This document shows positions 43,767 to 54,613 of a stretch of 64,000 nt of DNA, in pieces. The notes under the pieces are model-generated. The model did no database searches, was not told the origin of the DNA, and saw only the letters and a program-made list of their open reading frames with translations. Source of the DNA: Rufibacter sp. XAAS-G3-1 (GTDB lineage: Bacteria > Bacteroidota > Bacteroidia > Cytophagales > Hymenobacteraceae); the NCBI RefSeq assembly GCF_013623775.1, contig NZ_JABFAM010000006.1, positions 372,001-436,000 on the forward strand. Reading direction: 5' to 3'. The position numbers and the translations under genes were made by a program. The stretch's first letter is position 1, and each line of letters opens with the position of its first letter.

Positions 43767-46700
43767 ATGGTAAAAAGCAGGAGTAAAACCTGCCTTGTCA
43801 TCATGTTAGTTGTTTCCGCAATATGGGGGGTTGAGGAAGCTCAGGCGCAGAATTTAGCGTTGAATAAACCAGCAGTAGCATCTTCAATTGAAAATACTAC
43901 TTATCCGGCTGCCAGAGCCTTTGATGCCAATACGGGTACTCGGTGGGCGAGTGAATATAATGTTGACCCTCAGTGGATTTATGTTGATTTGGGGGCCGTT
44001 TATAACATTACCCAAATAAAACTCCTTTGGGAAGCAGCCAGCGGCAGAGACTACCAACTACAGGTTTCCAATGATGCCTCTAACTGGACAACCATCCGAA
44101 CAGTTACGGGAAATAATACTTCTTCTCCTACCACTTTAACTTATGATGGATTAACTGGCAGCGGAAGATATGTACGAATGATTGGTACGGCCCGAAACTT
44201 AACATATGGATATTCTTTGTGGGAGTTTGAAGTCTACGGCACCCCTAATACGGCACCAACCATAACCTCCAATGGTGGTGGAACCACCGCTTCCATATCT
44301 ATCCCGGAAAACACTACTGCCGTAACTACCGTGACTTCTTCAGATGTAGATGCCGGTTCCACCAGAAGCTACAGCATTTCAGGTGGGGCAGATGCTGCTA
44401 AGTTCAGCATTGATGCTACGTCTGGTGCCTTACGGTTTGTAACTGCCCCTAATTTTGAGAGCCCTACTGATTCTGATAAGAACAACACCTATCTGGTAAC
44501 GGTAAGAGCAACAGACAATGGCGGCTCAACCGATGACCAAGCTATCACTGTATCTGTCACCAATGTGAATGAGGCTCCGGTAGCCAGTAACATCACTTTC
44601 TCTCCTTCAATACCCAATACCGCTGTCAAAAAGAGCATCAATAACTTAGTTGCTTCTGATCCGGATGCGGGTAACACCATTAGGTTCAAAATAAACTCCT
44701 TGCCTACTTCCGGCACCTTATACATCAACAACACAGCGATTACGAGCGGAAACTTGGCAACCACGTATGGGGCCACCAATAACCAATTAAGTGCGCTCAC
44801 CTTTTCACCTGCTGCCGGGTCTACTGGCAATGTGACCTTTACTTACACCGCTATTGATAACAATACGGCTAGTTCTGCCCCTGCCACGTATACCATCCCG
44901 GTCACCGCAGATAATCCGGCCACCTATACCTATCTGCAGCAGGGCTATTCTAAATACGCCCTTAAGAATAGTCTATCCATAGCTACGGCCACAGATCCCA
45001 ATGGAGCCATAACCAACGCGGCAGTAACTGGAACTGCCTTGCCAAATTTCTTAACCCTAAATCCCACTACTGGCAATATCACAGTAAATACTAATGAAAT
45101 TACCGCGGGGACTTTCAGCAATTCTATCACGCTCACAGATGACAAAGGAGGGATCTCCACTGTTCCGCTTACGCTCACTGTCACCAATGACTTTTACCAG
45201 GCGAATGCCAATGCCTTTAAAACTGGCGAGAATTGTTACCAACTCACAGCAGATGTAACCAACCAAAGAGGACAAGTCTGGGCTACTACCCCTATTTCTT
45301 TAAGCAAATCATTTGAAATCAGCTTCAACGCCTTTTTAGGAAACAAAGATGCTGGTGCCGATGGAATTGCTTTCGGGTTTCAGCGTTCCTCCAATCCTAT
45401 GTTCGCGGTGGGCGCTCCCGGTGAGGGAATTGGCTTTGGCCACGGCAACAGTACCACAAACCCCAGAACAGGAGGGATTACCCCTTCCGTAGCAATTGAA
45501 TTTGACACATACCAGAATACACCCACTTCTGAGATTGCAGCAGACCATATCGCCATCTTCAAAAATGGGGATGAGCGATTACCCGTTAAAACACCCGTGC
45601 AAATGAGCAGTACGTCTGCCAACACAGAAGACAATAAATCCCACAAGGTACAGGTGATCTGGCAAGCAGGCACTAACACGCTGTTCGTGTATTTTGACGG
45701 GGTGCTGCGGGAGCGGTATTCTGAGGATTTTGTCTCCACTGTTTTCGGGAATGACCCACTTGTCTATTTCGGATACACGGCCAGTACGGGTGGTTCTACC
45801 AATCAGCAGAGCATCTGTGAAATCAACTTCAACCCCTTAGATAATGACGGCGATGGGGTTGCCGATGTAAGTGATGTGGACGATGACAATGACGGTATTT
45901 CTGATATATTGGAATCTAACGGCGTAAATCCGTCAGCAGATGCAGATGATGATGGTTTGCCAAACTACAAAGACCCAGACTTTGGTGCATTAAACAGCAA
46001 AGGAGTGGTCGCCAGTTTGGACAAAGACGCAGACGGCCTTATCAACGCCTTCGACCTGGACTCAGACCATGATGGTATCTCAGATGCCATGGAGCAGATA
46101 AGTGGAACGATGCCCGCCAGCTACAATGCCTTGTCCGGACGTTTTGGTACTATCACCACCAATGGCTCTCCCAGCTACACTTTCTCTACCCTGGTAGACA
46201 TGGATGCAGACGGCATCCCAAACTGCCAGGACATTGATGCCGATGGCGACGGTCTGCTGGACTATCTGGAAGCCCAAGCCAAAGACGCTGTTTTGACCAT
46301 GTCTGGGGAAGACACCAATAAAGACGGTATTGATGATGCCTTCAAGTCATCTACTTCTATTTCTCTTATCCCGGTCAATTCAGACACTGACAGAATGCCG
46401 GACTACCTTGACCTTGATAGCGATGATGACATGATGCAGGACTTCATTGAGGCCTTTGACGTAAACAAAGACGGAAAATCAAGTGATGACCTGGCAAAAT
46501 TAGGAGCTGACTTTACCACAAAAGCCCAAGGCACTACTGCTGCCGGATACTATCCAGCCACTATTTCCAGCGGAAGCAAAGTTCAGGAATGGTTGAAATA
46601 CGCTTCTGATACCCGTTTCAACTATCTCAGCAAAAACAACTCGTTCTACAAAGACACAGATGCTGACGGCTTGGTGGATTTGCTGGATACCAATGATTAT

Positions 46701-47330
46701 GGAAGTGGACTTTCTGCCTCTAACATAAACTATGCTTTCAGAGCAAGTTCTACGGTGGTAACCCTTCCGGTCAAACTAATCTCCTTCATCGCAAAACCCA
46801 ACGGCACCTCCGTTCAACTAAACTGGGCCACGGCCTCTGAGAAAGACAATGACTACTTCCAGGTAGAACGCAGCCAAAACGGCATGACCTTCACCGCCAT
46901 AGGCAGAGTAAAGGGCAACGGGAACAGCAGCATTGTGCAGAACTATGCTTTTTTGGATTCCTCTGCCCCTACCGGTACCAGCTACTACCGCCTGAAACAG
47001 GTAGACTTTGACAAAAAATCTGAGTACAGCAAAACCATCACCGCCAAAATAATTAATGTTGATGGTAGGCTGGCGCAGGTAGCAGTGGCACCTAACCCTT
47101 TCAGCCAGGAGCTTTCCTTTTCGGTAACTTGTAGCCAGGCACACACCCTGCAGGTAGAGCTCTATGACCTGAACGGCAAACTGGTAATGCAAGAAACGAT
47201 ACCTGTACCAGCCGGAACCACGGTTCTGCAAAGAGAACTTCGTACGGTAGCGGTAGCGGTGGGGGTCTACTTGCTGCGGGTGAAAGGTGAGGCCATCAAT
47301 GAAATGGTCAGGGTAGTGAAAACAAACTAA
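43767..47330 (+). CDS. Large secreted lectin/adhesin with type IX secretion C-terminal domain
   Basis: 1187 residues from the ATG at 43767, which opens a signal peptide ending EAQAQ. Domains in order: discoidin (F5/8 type C, about 28-160, LALNKPAVASS ... LWEFEVYG); cadherin-like repeat (about 170-265, SIPENTTAVTTVTSSDVD, LVTVRATDNGG); further Ig/cadherin-like modules; an L-type (legume-like) lectin domain (about 480-690, with GADGIAFGFQ and VAIEFDTYQN); thrombospondin type 3 calcium repeats (about 692-970, DNDGDGVADVSDVDDDNDG and later copies); a stretch with VKLISFIAKPNGTSVQLNW and a final sorting domain (VAPNPFSQELSF ... LYDLNGKLV ... GVYLLRVKG). It should sit on the surface or be released, binding glycans. 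Confidence 0.9.
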   Translation: MVKSRSKTCLVIMLVVSAIWGVEEAQAQNLALNKPAVASSIENTTYPAARAFDANTGTRWASEYNVDPQWIYVDLGAVYNITQIKLLWEAASGRDYQLQVSNDASNWTTIRTVTGNNTSSPTTLTYDGLTGSGRYVRMIGTARNLTYGYSLWEFEVYGTPNTAPTITSNGGGTTASISIPENTTAVTTVTSSDVDAGSTRSYSISGGADAAKFSIDATSGALRFVTAPNFESPTDSDKNNTYLVTVRATDNGGSTDDQAITVSVTNVNEAPVASNITFSPSIPNTAVKKSINNLVASDPDAGNTIRFKINSLPTSGTLYINNTAITSGNLATTYGATNNQLSALTFSPAAGSTGNVTFTYTAIDNNTASSAPATYTIPVTADNPATYTYLQQGYSKYALKNSLSIATATDPNGAITNAAVTGTALPNFLTLNPTTGNITVNTNEITAGTFSNSITLTDDKGGISTVPLTLTVTNDFYQANANAFKTGENCYQLTADVTNQRGQVWATTPISLSKSFEISFNAFLGNKDAGADGIAFGFQRSSNPMFAVGAPGEGIGFGHGNSTTNPRTGGITPSVAIEFDTYQNTPTSEIAADHIAIFKNGDERLPVKTPVQMSSTSANTEDNKSHKVQVIWQAGTNTLFVYFDGVLRERYSEDFVSTVFGNDPLVYFGYTASTGGSTNQQSICEINFNPLDNDGDGVADVSDVDDDNDGISDILESNGVNPSADADDDGLPNYKDPDFGALNSKGVVASLDKDADGLINAFDLDSDHDGISDAMEQISGTMPASYNALSGRFGTITTNGSPSYTFSTLVDMDADGIPNCQDIDADGDGLLDYLEAQAKDAVLTMSGEDTNKDGIDDAFKSSTSISLIPVNSDTDRMPDYLDLDSDDDMMQDFIEAFDVNKDGKSSDDLAKLGADFTTKAQGTTAAGYYPATISSGSKVQEWLKYASDTRFNYLSKNNSFYKDTDADGLVDLLDTNDYGSGLSASNINYAFRASSTVVTLPVKLISFIAKPNGTSVQLNWATASEKDNDYFQVERSQNGMTFTAIGRVKGNGNSSIVQNYAFLDSSAPTGTSYYRLKQVDFDKKSEYSKTITAKIINVDGRLAQVAVAPNPFSQELSFSVTCSQAHTLQVELYDLNGKLVMQETIPVPAGTTVLQRELRTVAVAVGVYLLRVKGEAINEMVRVVKTN

Positions 47331-47354
47331 GCCCCACAGTCAAAATCCAGGTCT

Positions 47355-47402
47355 AAGCCTCTAAACCTAATTAATGTAAAAATTAGCGGGTTTAGAGGCT
47401 TT
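47355..47402 (+). terminator. Intrinsic terminator after the adhesin gene
   Basis: AAGCCTCTAAACC / GGTTTAGAGGCTT with a 22-base AT-rich loop and a T-rich tail. Confidence 0.85.
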
Positions 47403-47458
47403 TCTTTTAAGGTATCTACGCATTGTTTGCGTAAATTCGCAGGTTTTATTTAAGATCT

Positions 47459-48793
47459 ATGAAAATCATGAAATTTGGGGGTACCTCCGTAGGCTCTGCC
47501 GAACGGATGGGTGCCGTCTCTCAACTGCTTCCCACGCAGGAACCCGTGATTGTCGTGCTTTCTGCCATGTCAGGAACCACCAACCACCTGGTGCAGATTG
47601 GGCAGCAACTGGCGCAGGGCGACATGGCCCAGGCCGAATCTCTCACAAACCAGCTGGAGCAACACTATAAACAGGTGCTTGCCGATCTATATAAACAGGA
47701 TACATCTAAGGACAAGGGCAAACAGGTAGTACAAACGGTATTCTCTGACATACGGGCGTGCTTTGACCATGCCTTCTCCCCGGCATTAGAGAAAATCATT
47801 CTGGCGCAGGGCGAGTTGCTGTCCACCCAGCTTTTCCAGATTTTTCAGGAAGAGAACGGCATTCCGTCGGTCTTGCTTCCGGCTCTGGAGTTTATGAAAA
47901 TTACCGCAGAGGAAGAGCCAGACCAAGCCTTTATCCGGGAGAACATCAGAAAGCAATTAGACCAACACCCAGATACTCAGTTGTTCATCACGCAGGGGTA
48001 CATCTGCCGCAACGCCCACAACGAGATTGATAACCTGAAGCGCGGAGGCAGCGACTACACCGCCTCCATCATCGGCGCAGCCGTGAAGGCGTCTGAGATC
48101 CAGATCTGGACAGATATCAACGGCATGCACAACAATGATCCACGCATTGTGAAGAACACCTACCCTATTGCGGAATTGTCCTTTGACGAAGCGGCGGAGT
48201 TGGCGTACTTCGGGGCGAAGATTCTGCACCCGTCCAGCATTCTGCCGGCGCAGCAGCACAACATTCCGGTGCGTCTGTTGAACACCATGCAACCAGAGGC
48301 GCATGGCACTACCATTTCCTCTAAGAAAACGGGCAATAAGATCAAAGCGGTAGCCGCCAAAGACGGCATCATCGCCATCAAAATCAAGTCCAGCCGCATG
48401 TTGCTGGCCTATGGTTTCCTGCGCAGCGTGTTTGAGGTCTTTGAGCGGTTCAAAACGCCTATTGACATGATTACCACGTCTGAGGTGGCCGTTTCGCTCA
48501 CCATTGACAACCAGACGTACCTGCCCGAAATCACCGAGGCGCTGCAGCGTTTCGGCACCGTGGAGATTGACACCGATTTAACCATTGTCTGCGTGGTAGG
48601 CGACTTCATGGAAGACAAACCGGGTGCGGCTTTGCGCGTGGTGCAGTCCCTGGGCCATATACCGTTGCGCATGATCTCTTACGGTGGAAGCAAGAACAAC
48701 ATCAGTTTCCTGGTGAATACCGTGTACAAAGAAAACGCACTGGTTTCCATAAACGAGGGTGTTTTTCAGGAAAGAGAGGGAAACCATGCGTAA
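47459..48793 (+). CDS. lysC: Aspartate kinase
   Basis: 444 residues. Phosphorylates aspartate, the first step to lysine, threonine and methionine. KFGGTSVGSAERM (about 5-17) is the kinase signature; KRGGSDYTASIIGA and IWTDINGMHNNDPR follow (about 193-225). The C-terminal third has two ACT domains for amino-acid feedback (around IIAIKIKSSRM and VVGDFMEDKPG). A second ATG three codons in is possible. It overlaps lysA by 8 bp. Confidence 0.96.
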   Translation: MKIMKFGGTSVGSAERMGAVSQLLPTQEPVIVVLSAMSGTTNHLVQIGQQLAQGDMAQAESLTNQLEQHYKQVLADLYKQDTSKDKGKQVVQTVFSDIRACFDHAFSPALEKIILAQGELLSTQLFQIFQEENGIPSVLLPALEFMKITAEEEPDQAFIRENIRKQLDQHPDTQLFITQGYICRNAHNEIDNLKRGGSDYTASIIGAAVKASEIQIWTDINGMHNNDPRIVKNTYPIAELSFDEAAELAYFGAKILHPSSILPAQQHNIPVRLLNTMQPEAHGTTISSKKTGNKIKAVAAKDGIIAIKIKSSRMLLAYGFLRSVFEVFERFKTPIDMITTSEVAVSLTIDNQTYLPEITEALQRFGTVEIDTDLTIVCVVGDFMEDKPGAALRVVQSLGHIPLRMISYGGSKNNISFLVNTVYKENALVSINEGVFQEREGNHA

Positions 48794-49931
48794 AGAACAA
48801 CTGCAGGCGTTCGCCCAGCAGCCAACCCCTTTCTATGCGTATGACCTTGCATTGTTGCGCCAAACCTTAGCCGTGGCCCAGGCCGAAGCCGGGAAATACG
48901 GGTACCACATCCATTACGCCCTAAAGGCGAATGCCAACGCCCCTATCCTGGCCGAAATCCTGGAAAAAGGCTTCGGGGCCGATTGCGTGAGCGGAAACGA
49001 GGTGCGCCGGGCGCTGGAAGCGGGTTTCCCGCCAGAGCAGATCGTGTTTGCGGGCGTAGGCAAGTCTGACGCTGAAATCAACTTCGCCCTGGACACGGAC
49101 ATCTTCTGCTTCAACTCAGAATCGGGGCAGGAGTTGGAGGTAATTCAGGAACTGGCGGCGGCCAAGGGGAAAACGGCGCAGGTCGCCTTGCGCATCAACC
49201 CCAACGTAGACGCGTACACCCACAAGCACATCACCACCGGGCTGGAGGAAAACAAATTTGGGATTAACCTGTGGGAACTGGAGGAACTGGTGCCCAGGTT
49301 TGCGGAGTGGCCGAACCTGAAACTGATAGGCCTGCACTTCCACATCGGTTCCCAAATAACCGACTTACGGGCGTTTGAAAACCTGTGCGGGCGCGTAAAC
49401 GAAATCCAGCGCTGGTTTGAGGAACGCGGCCGCACCTTCCCGCACCTGAACGTGGGCGGCGGCTTGGGCGTAGATTACCACACCCCGGAAGAAAACCCCA
49501 TCGCTGATTTTGCCGCGTATTTCTCCATCTTCAATAGATTGCTGGAGAAACGCAACGGCCAGATAGTGCATTTTGAGTTAGGCAGGGCTTTGGTGGCCCC
49601 CAGCGGAAATCTCATTTCCAGGGTACTTTACCTAAAACACGGCCAAAAGACCAACTTCGTGATATTGGACGCAGGCATGACCGAACTCATGCGCCCCGCC
49701 CTGTACCAGGCGTACCACAAGATAGAGAACCTGACCAGCGACTTGCCGACCCAAAGCTATGACGTGGTAGGCCCCATCTGCGAATCAACGGACTGTTTCG
49801 CCAAAGGCATCCAACTCCCCGAAACCAAACGCGGCGATGTAGTGGCCATCAGAACCGCCGGGGCCTACGGCGAAGTCATGGTCTCTGAATACAACCTGCG
49901 CGACCGGGTGAAAGCCGTTTATCTTTCCTAA
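48786..49931 (+). CDS. lysA: Diaminopimelate decarboxylase
   Basis: 381 residues from the ATG at 48786, which overlaps the lysC stop; the open frame at 48759 would overlap more. PLP-dependent last step of lysine synthesis. The PLP Lys lies in HYALKANANAP (about 45), with GGGLGVDY (about 225) and the active-site CESTDCFAKG (about 332). Coupled to lysC, so both are likely regulated together. No lysine riboswitch is visible upstream of lysC. Confidence 0.95.
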   Translation: MRKEQLQAFAQQPTPFYAYDLALLRQTLAVAQAEAGKYGYHIHYALKANANAPILAEILEKGFGADCVSGNEVRRALEAGFPPEQIVFAGVGKSDAEINFALDTDIFCFNSESGQELEVIQELAAAKGKTAQVALRINPNVDAYTHKHITTGLEENKFGINLWELEELVPRFAEWPNLKLIGLHFHIGSQITDLRAFENLCGRVNEIQRWFEERGRTFPHLNVGGGLGVDYHTPEENPIADFAAYFSIFNRLLEKRNGQIVHFELGRALVAPSGNLISRVLYLKHGQKTNFVILDAGMTELMRPALYQAYHKIENLTSDLPTQSYDVVGPICESTDCFAKGIQLPETKRGDVVAIRTAGAYGEVMVSEYNLRDRVKAVYLS

Positions 49932-49958
49932 GTTTCCTTCTGAAATTAGCAAAAGTTT

Positions 49959-50019
49959 GAACCTTCGTTTTGGGGCTGTTTTCTATAAAACAGCCCCAAA
50001 ACGAAGGTTCTTTTTTTTT
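49959..50019 (+). terminator. Family A palindrome working as intrinsic terminator of lysA
   Basis: Arms GAACCTTCGTTTTGGGGCTG plus TTTT and their exact complement around CTAT (49959-50010), followed by a run of nine T. This copy shows the family A structure used directly as a rho-independent terminator. Confidence 0.93.
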
Positions 50020-50041
50020 CACTCGAATTCAGGCAAGATCT

Positions 50042-50093
50042 GTGTTTTCGTTTTGAGGCTACTTTCCATAAAACGGGCTTAAAACGAAAACAC
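50042..50093. repeat. Family A palindrome
   Basis: GTGTTTTCGTTTT / AAAACGAAAACAC outer arms are exact; the inner GAGGCTACTTTCCATAAAACGGGCTT is partly mismatched. It lies 107 bp past the hom stop (minus strand). Confidence 0.85.
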
Positions 50094-50199
50094 CCGGCTA
50101 GAGCCAGGTGCCTTGGTCATTGAACGAACTAAATAAACAAGCTAACTTTTTCGGTTTACACCGATGGAATTTTTATAAAATCACGGGACACAGACTGCC

Positions 50200-51447
50200 T
50201 TAAGACAATTCGGCTTTTTCTTTCTCCTTTTTGGCATAGGCACCCGCAAAATCTGAGGACAGGGCCATGATGTACGCGCCTGCGCTTCTGATCTGCTCCT
50301 GTGCTTTAATGAGGTTGCCCAGGGAAACAGTCCCGATGACGCTGAACGTGTCATTCTCCCGCTGCACGTTTTGCAGGTTGGCGAGGCCCAAGGTGACTAC
50401 CAAATCTGGTTCACTGCTGCGCAGGTACACCTCGAATTCAAAGTCCAGGGCGAGGGCCGGGGCATTGGTGGTTCTGTGCAGCTTTTTATAGCCGTAAGAA
50501 TAACCTTGGCTGATGGAGACAATGTCTGATAACACGGCGGCTCCGGTAGGGTGTCCGCCGGCGCCGCGGCCTTTGAACAGTTGGGGCCCCGAGTAAGTGC
50601 CCTGTACCACCACCCCGTTAAATTCCTGCTCCACCACAAACAAATCATCTGAGGCGTTTACCAGGCTTGGCAACACCACCGGCACCAACTCTCCATCTGC
50701 GGTAAGATGCGAAGAGGCGACCATTTTGATGACCGCATCATTCTGTTTGGCGTATGCCACGTCCTGGTCACCCAGATAATCAATCCCGAAGAAAGCGACA
50801 TCCTCTGGGGCAATGGTTTTGCCAAACGCGTGGGCGGTTAAGATGCACAGCTTGTGGCGGGCATCGGCCCCGGCTACGTCCAGCCAAGGGTCTAATTCGG
50901 CGAAGCCTTTGTCCTGGGCTTCCTTTAGGGCTTCGGCGTAGCCTTTCTGCAGTTTGAAAATCTGGCTCAGGATGTAATTGGAAGAACCGTTCAGGATGCC
51001 ATGTACCCGCTCCAGCGGCTCGTTGGAGAAATATTCTTCTACGGTTCTGATGATGGGAATTCCGCCGGCGACGGCTGCCTCATATAATAAGACCCCGCCG
51101 AACTCTTGCTGCAGGGCCAGGAGTTCGGGCAAGTGGTAGGCAACCAGCTTTTTGTTCGCGGTGACCACCTTTTTACCTTTGCGCAGGGCTTCGGCCACAA
51201 TGGTGTAGGCTTCGGCGGCATCACTAATGGCTTCCACCAGAATATCCAAGCTTTCGTCCTGCAGCACTTCCTGCGGGTCATAGGTGAAGCTTTCTGCCGG
51301 CAGCGGACGCAGTTTGTTTGGGGTTTTCACGCAGATGCGCTCTACTTTGTAGGGGAGCGACTCTTCGCGGGAGAGGATGTCATACAAGCCCTGGCCTACG
51401 CAGCCAAACCCAAATAAACCTATTTTTAGAAGACGGTGGGAATCCAT
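50200..51447 (-). CDS. hom: Homoserine dehydrogenase
   Basis: 415 residues. Reduces aspartate semialdehyde to homoserine. NAD(P)-binding loop IGLFGFGCVGQGL (about 8-20), VVTANKKLVA (about 93), AAVAGGIPIIRT and NGSSNYILSQ (about 150), and AELDPWLDVAGADARHK with the catalytic Lys/Asp (about 190). The C-terminal region is ACT-like but short. Its start overlaps the metX stop by 22 bp, so the order metY-metX-hom is one operon. Confidence 0.95.
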   Translation of the reverse strand: MDSHRLLKIGLFGFGCVGQGLYDILSREESLPYKVERICVKTPNKLRPLPAESFTYDPQEVLQDESLDILVEAISDAAEAYTIVAEALRKGKKVVTANKKLVAYHLPELLALQQEFGGVLLYEAAVAGGIPIIRTVEEYFSNEPLERVHGILNGSSNYILSQIFKLQKGYAEALKEAQDKGFAELDPWLDVAGADARHKLCILTAHAFGKTIAPEDVAFFGIDYLGDQDVAYAKQNDAVIKMVASSHLTADGELVPVVLPSLVNASDDLFVVEQEFNGVVVQGTYSGPQLFKGRGAGGHPTGAAVLSDIVSISQGYSYGYKKLHRTTNAPALALDFEFEVYLRSSEPDLVVTLGLANLQNVQRENDTFSVIGTVSLGNLIKAQEQIRSAGAYIMALSSDFAGAYAKKEKEKAELS

Positions 51448-52481
51448 GTTTTTCGCGGTTGTTTTTTCTTTAAAAAAGTATCTAGTATGTGACGCAACTG
51501 GTCAGTCTCTAATAAAAAACCATCATGCCCGGCTTCAGAATGAATAACCTGGAAAGAGGCGTGAGGGATGTGCCTGGAAACAAAGCGTTGCTCGTTGAGG
51601 GGGAACAACTGGTCTGTGTCTATCCCAATCACCAAGGTTTCTGCCTGTACCTGCCGCAGGGCTTCTTCCAGGGTGCCCCGGTTACGTCCTACGTGGTGGC
51701 TGTCCATCATCTTGGTGAAGTGCCAGTACGAGAAAGCGTTGAAGCGTTTCGCTAGTTTTTCGCCCTGGTACCGCTGGTAGGTGGCCGCCCGGTAAATGTC
51801 CTTCAATTTAGAAGAGCTTTCCTTTTGCGATTGGTTATAGGTGTTGTAATTGCGGTAAGACAACAAGGCGATAGAACGGGCGGTTTTCATGCCTTCCAGT
51901 CCGGCGGTATCGGTTGCTAACTGCCAGGTTACATCCTGCTCAATGGCCATGCGCTGGCTTTCATTTAACGCAATGGCCCACGGGGTTTGCCGCGCGTTGG
52001 CAGCCACCTGCACCAGACGTTTGGCAACTGTGGGGTTTTCAACCGCCCACTCCAGCGCCTGCTGCCCGCCAATGGAACCGCCAATCAGCACCTCCATCTG
52101 TTCAATCTCTAAGTGGGCACGCAAGGCGTCAAACGCCCGCACGACATCCAGGTTGGTGACGGTAGGGAACGCGTGGTAATAAGGTCTGCCAGTGTCTGGG
52201 TTCAAACTTAGTGGGCCCGTGGAGCCGTAGCAGCTACCCAGGGAATTCGCGCAGACAATAAAATGCTGGGCTGGGTCAAAAGTCTTCCCTTCGCCGAATA
52301 AATCGCCCCACCAGTCCTTCACAAAAGCATTGCCGGTAAAGGCGTGGCAAACCCAGACCACGTTGCTGCGGTCTTCATTCAGGGTGCCCCAGGTGGTGTA
52401 GAAGAGTTGGAAGCCGGGCAACGTTCGCCCGGACTCCAATATGAATTCATTTGTATAGTCAAAAACGCGTCCTTTCAACAT
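51426..52481 (-). CDS. metX: Homoserine O-acetyltransferase
   Basis: 351 residues of alpha/beta-hydrolase fold. Nucleophile Ser in GGSIGGQQALEW (about 135), Asp in IGIDTDQLFP (about 292) and His in SEAGHDGFLLE (about 325). FTGNAFVKDWW near the N-terminus is typical of MetX. Activates homoserine for direct sulfhydrylation by MetY, whose gene ends 13 bp upstream. Confidence 0.95.
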   Translation of the reverse strand: MLKGRVFDYTNEFILESGRTLPGFQLFYTTWGTLNEDRSNVVWVCHAFTGNAFVKDWWGDLFGEGKTFDPAQHFIVCANSLGSCYGSTGPLSLNPDTGRPYYHAFPTVTNLDVVRAFDALRAHLEIEQMEVLIGGSIGGQQALEWAVENPTVAKRLVQVAANARQTPWAIALNESQRMAIEQDVTWQLATDTAGLEGMKTARSIALLSYRNYNTYNQSQKESSSKLKDIYRAATYQRYQGEKLAKRFNAFSYWHFTKMMDSHHVGRNRGTLEEALRQVQAETLVIGIDTDQLFPLNEQRFVSRHIPHASFQVIHSEAGHDGFLLETDQLRHILDTFLKKKQPRKTWIPTVF

Positions 52482-52494
52482 GGCTGTTACTTCC

Positions 52495-53838
<1,344 letters not shown>

Positions 53839-53954
53839 TTACAATTAGAAAATTGAACAAAAACAAGAGCCAGAAAACGGACAGATAACAGGTTTCCTCC
53901 TGCCGCTGTGCGTCAGGCCCCTAAAAGCAAAAAATTAAACTTTGAGCGTGGGGT

Positions 53955-54005
53955 TTAGCGACAACAGCAACAAATGTCTGCGATAGACATACTGCACATT
54001 CGCAT
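53955..54005 (-). CDS. Candidate polycysteine leader peptide upstream of metY
   Basis: An ORF of 16 codons reading MRMCSMSIADICCCCR then TAA, with three in-frame ATGs (54005, 53999, 53990). Four Cys codons in a row (TGT TGC TGT TGT) just before the stop are very unlikely by chance. The DNA at 53974-53990 forms the hairpin ATGTCT/AGACAT over the third ATG. The stop codon opens a weak stem TAAAC/GTTTA followed by A and six T on the minus strand. It lies 128 bp before metY and 103 bp after the riboswitch, in the position of a translation-sensing leader. Function is inferred. Confidence 0.5.
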   Translation of the reverse strand: MRMCSMSIADICCCCR

Positions 54006-54108
54006 AAGGAAAGGGAAACTAATGGATGTGTAACCATTTGCCGTCCTGGTCAGGCGCGGCGCTGCATTGTCAGAAGTGGCGTTGAATTGCTTTTCCATCT
54101 TCGTATCA

Positions 54109-54221
54109 ATTTATATTCCCCAGGTGGCAATATGTCCCCTGAGATCAGGAATTAGCACCTTACACGGTTGGTAGGTTGCTAGAGCTTCATTGAGCCTGTC
54201 TCTCCGCTCTTCTTTATAAAT
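54109..54221 (-). promoter_or_regulatory. SAM-I (S-box) riboswitch
   Basis: On the minus strand the transcript reads AAGAGCGGAGAGACAGGCTC, then AATGAAGCTCTAGCAACC and later AAGGTGCTAATTCC, matching the S-box consensus in order and spacing. P1 is formed by ATTTATA at the 5' end and TATAAAT at the 3' end. It lies about 280 bp upstream of metY and should switch metY-metX-hom off when SAM is plentiful. No clear U-run terminator directly follows P1, so the expression platform is not obvious. Confidence 0.95.
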
Positions 54222-54563
54222 CAACTACCGGAATAATTGACTTGATGCTGCAAATCTATTAACGAAATCCTTAGCACCAAATAAATATCGAAATATTTTG
54301 TAAAAAGTTTTAAAATCCCAACAAATGTTAGTAAATGGAGGAGGCTCAAAAATCATGTTCTGAAATCAAAAAATCAGCTTAAAATTCATGCACTGGGTTG
54401 AAAATCAACCTGCCCCTACCGCTCTCCAGAGAGGGCTTTCTGAAAGTGAAGCTGGGAAAAACTTGGTGCATTTTTTTGCAGTATTTAGTAATCCCCTCCA
54501 CAAAAAGTTAAAGGTGGGTATCCTTTATTCAGTTCAAGTAAAGCGCAACTTGAGTTAAATATT

Positions 54564-54594
54564 CTTGCCCCGTCTCTATCCTTTTCTAACTTTG
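54564..54594 (+). promoter_or_regulatory. Candidate Bacteroidota promoter of purC
   Basis: TAACTTTG at 54587-54594 matches the -7 consensus TAnnTTTG, with TTG 19 bases upstream as the -33 element. It is about 20 bp from the purC start. Confidence 0.45.
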
Positions 54595-54613
54595 CCACTG
54601 TTAGTCAATTGCT

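Noticed and set aside
47331-47458. Lysine riboswitch upstream of lysC
   Set aside because: The 128-bp gap is mostly the adhesin terminator and too short for the L-box aptamer.
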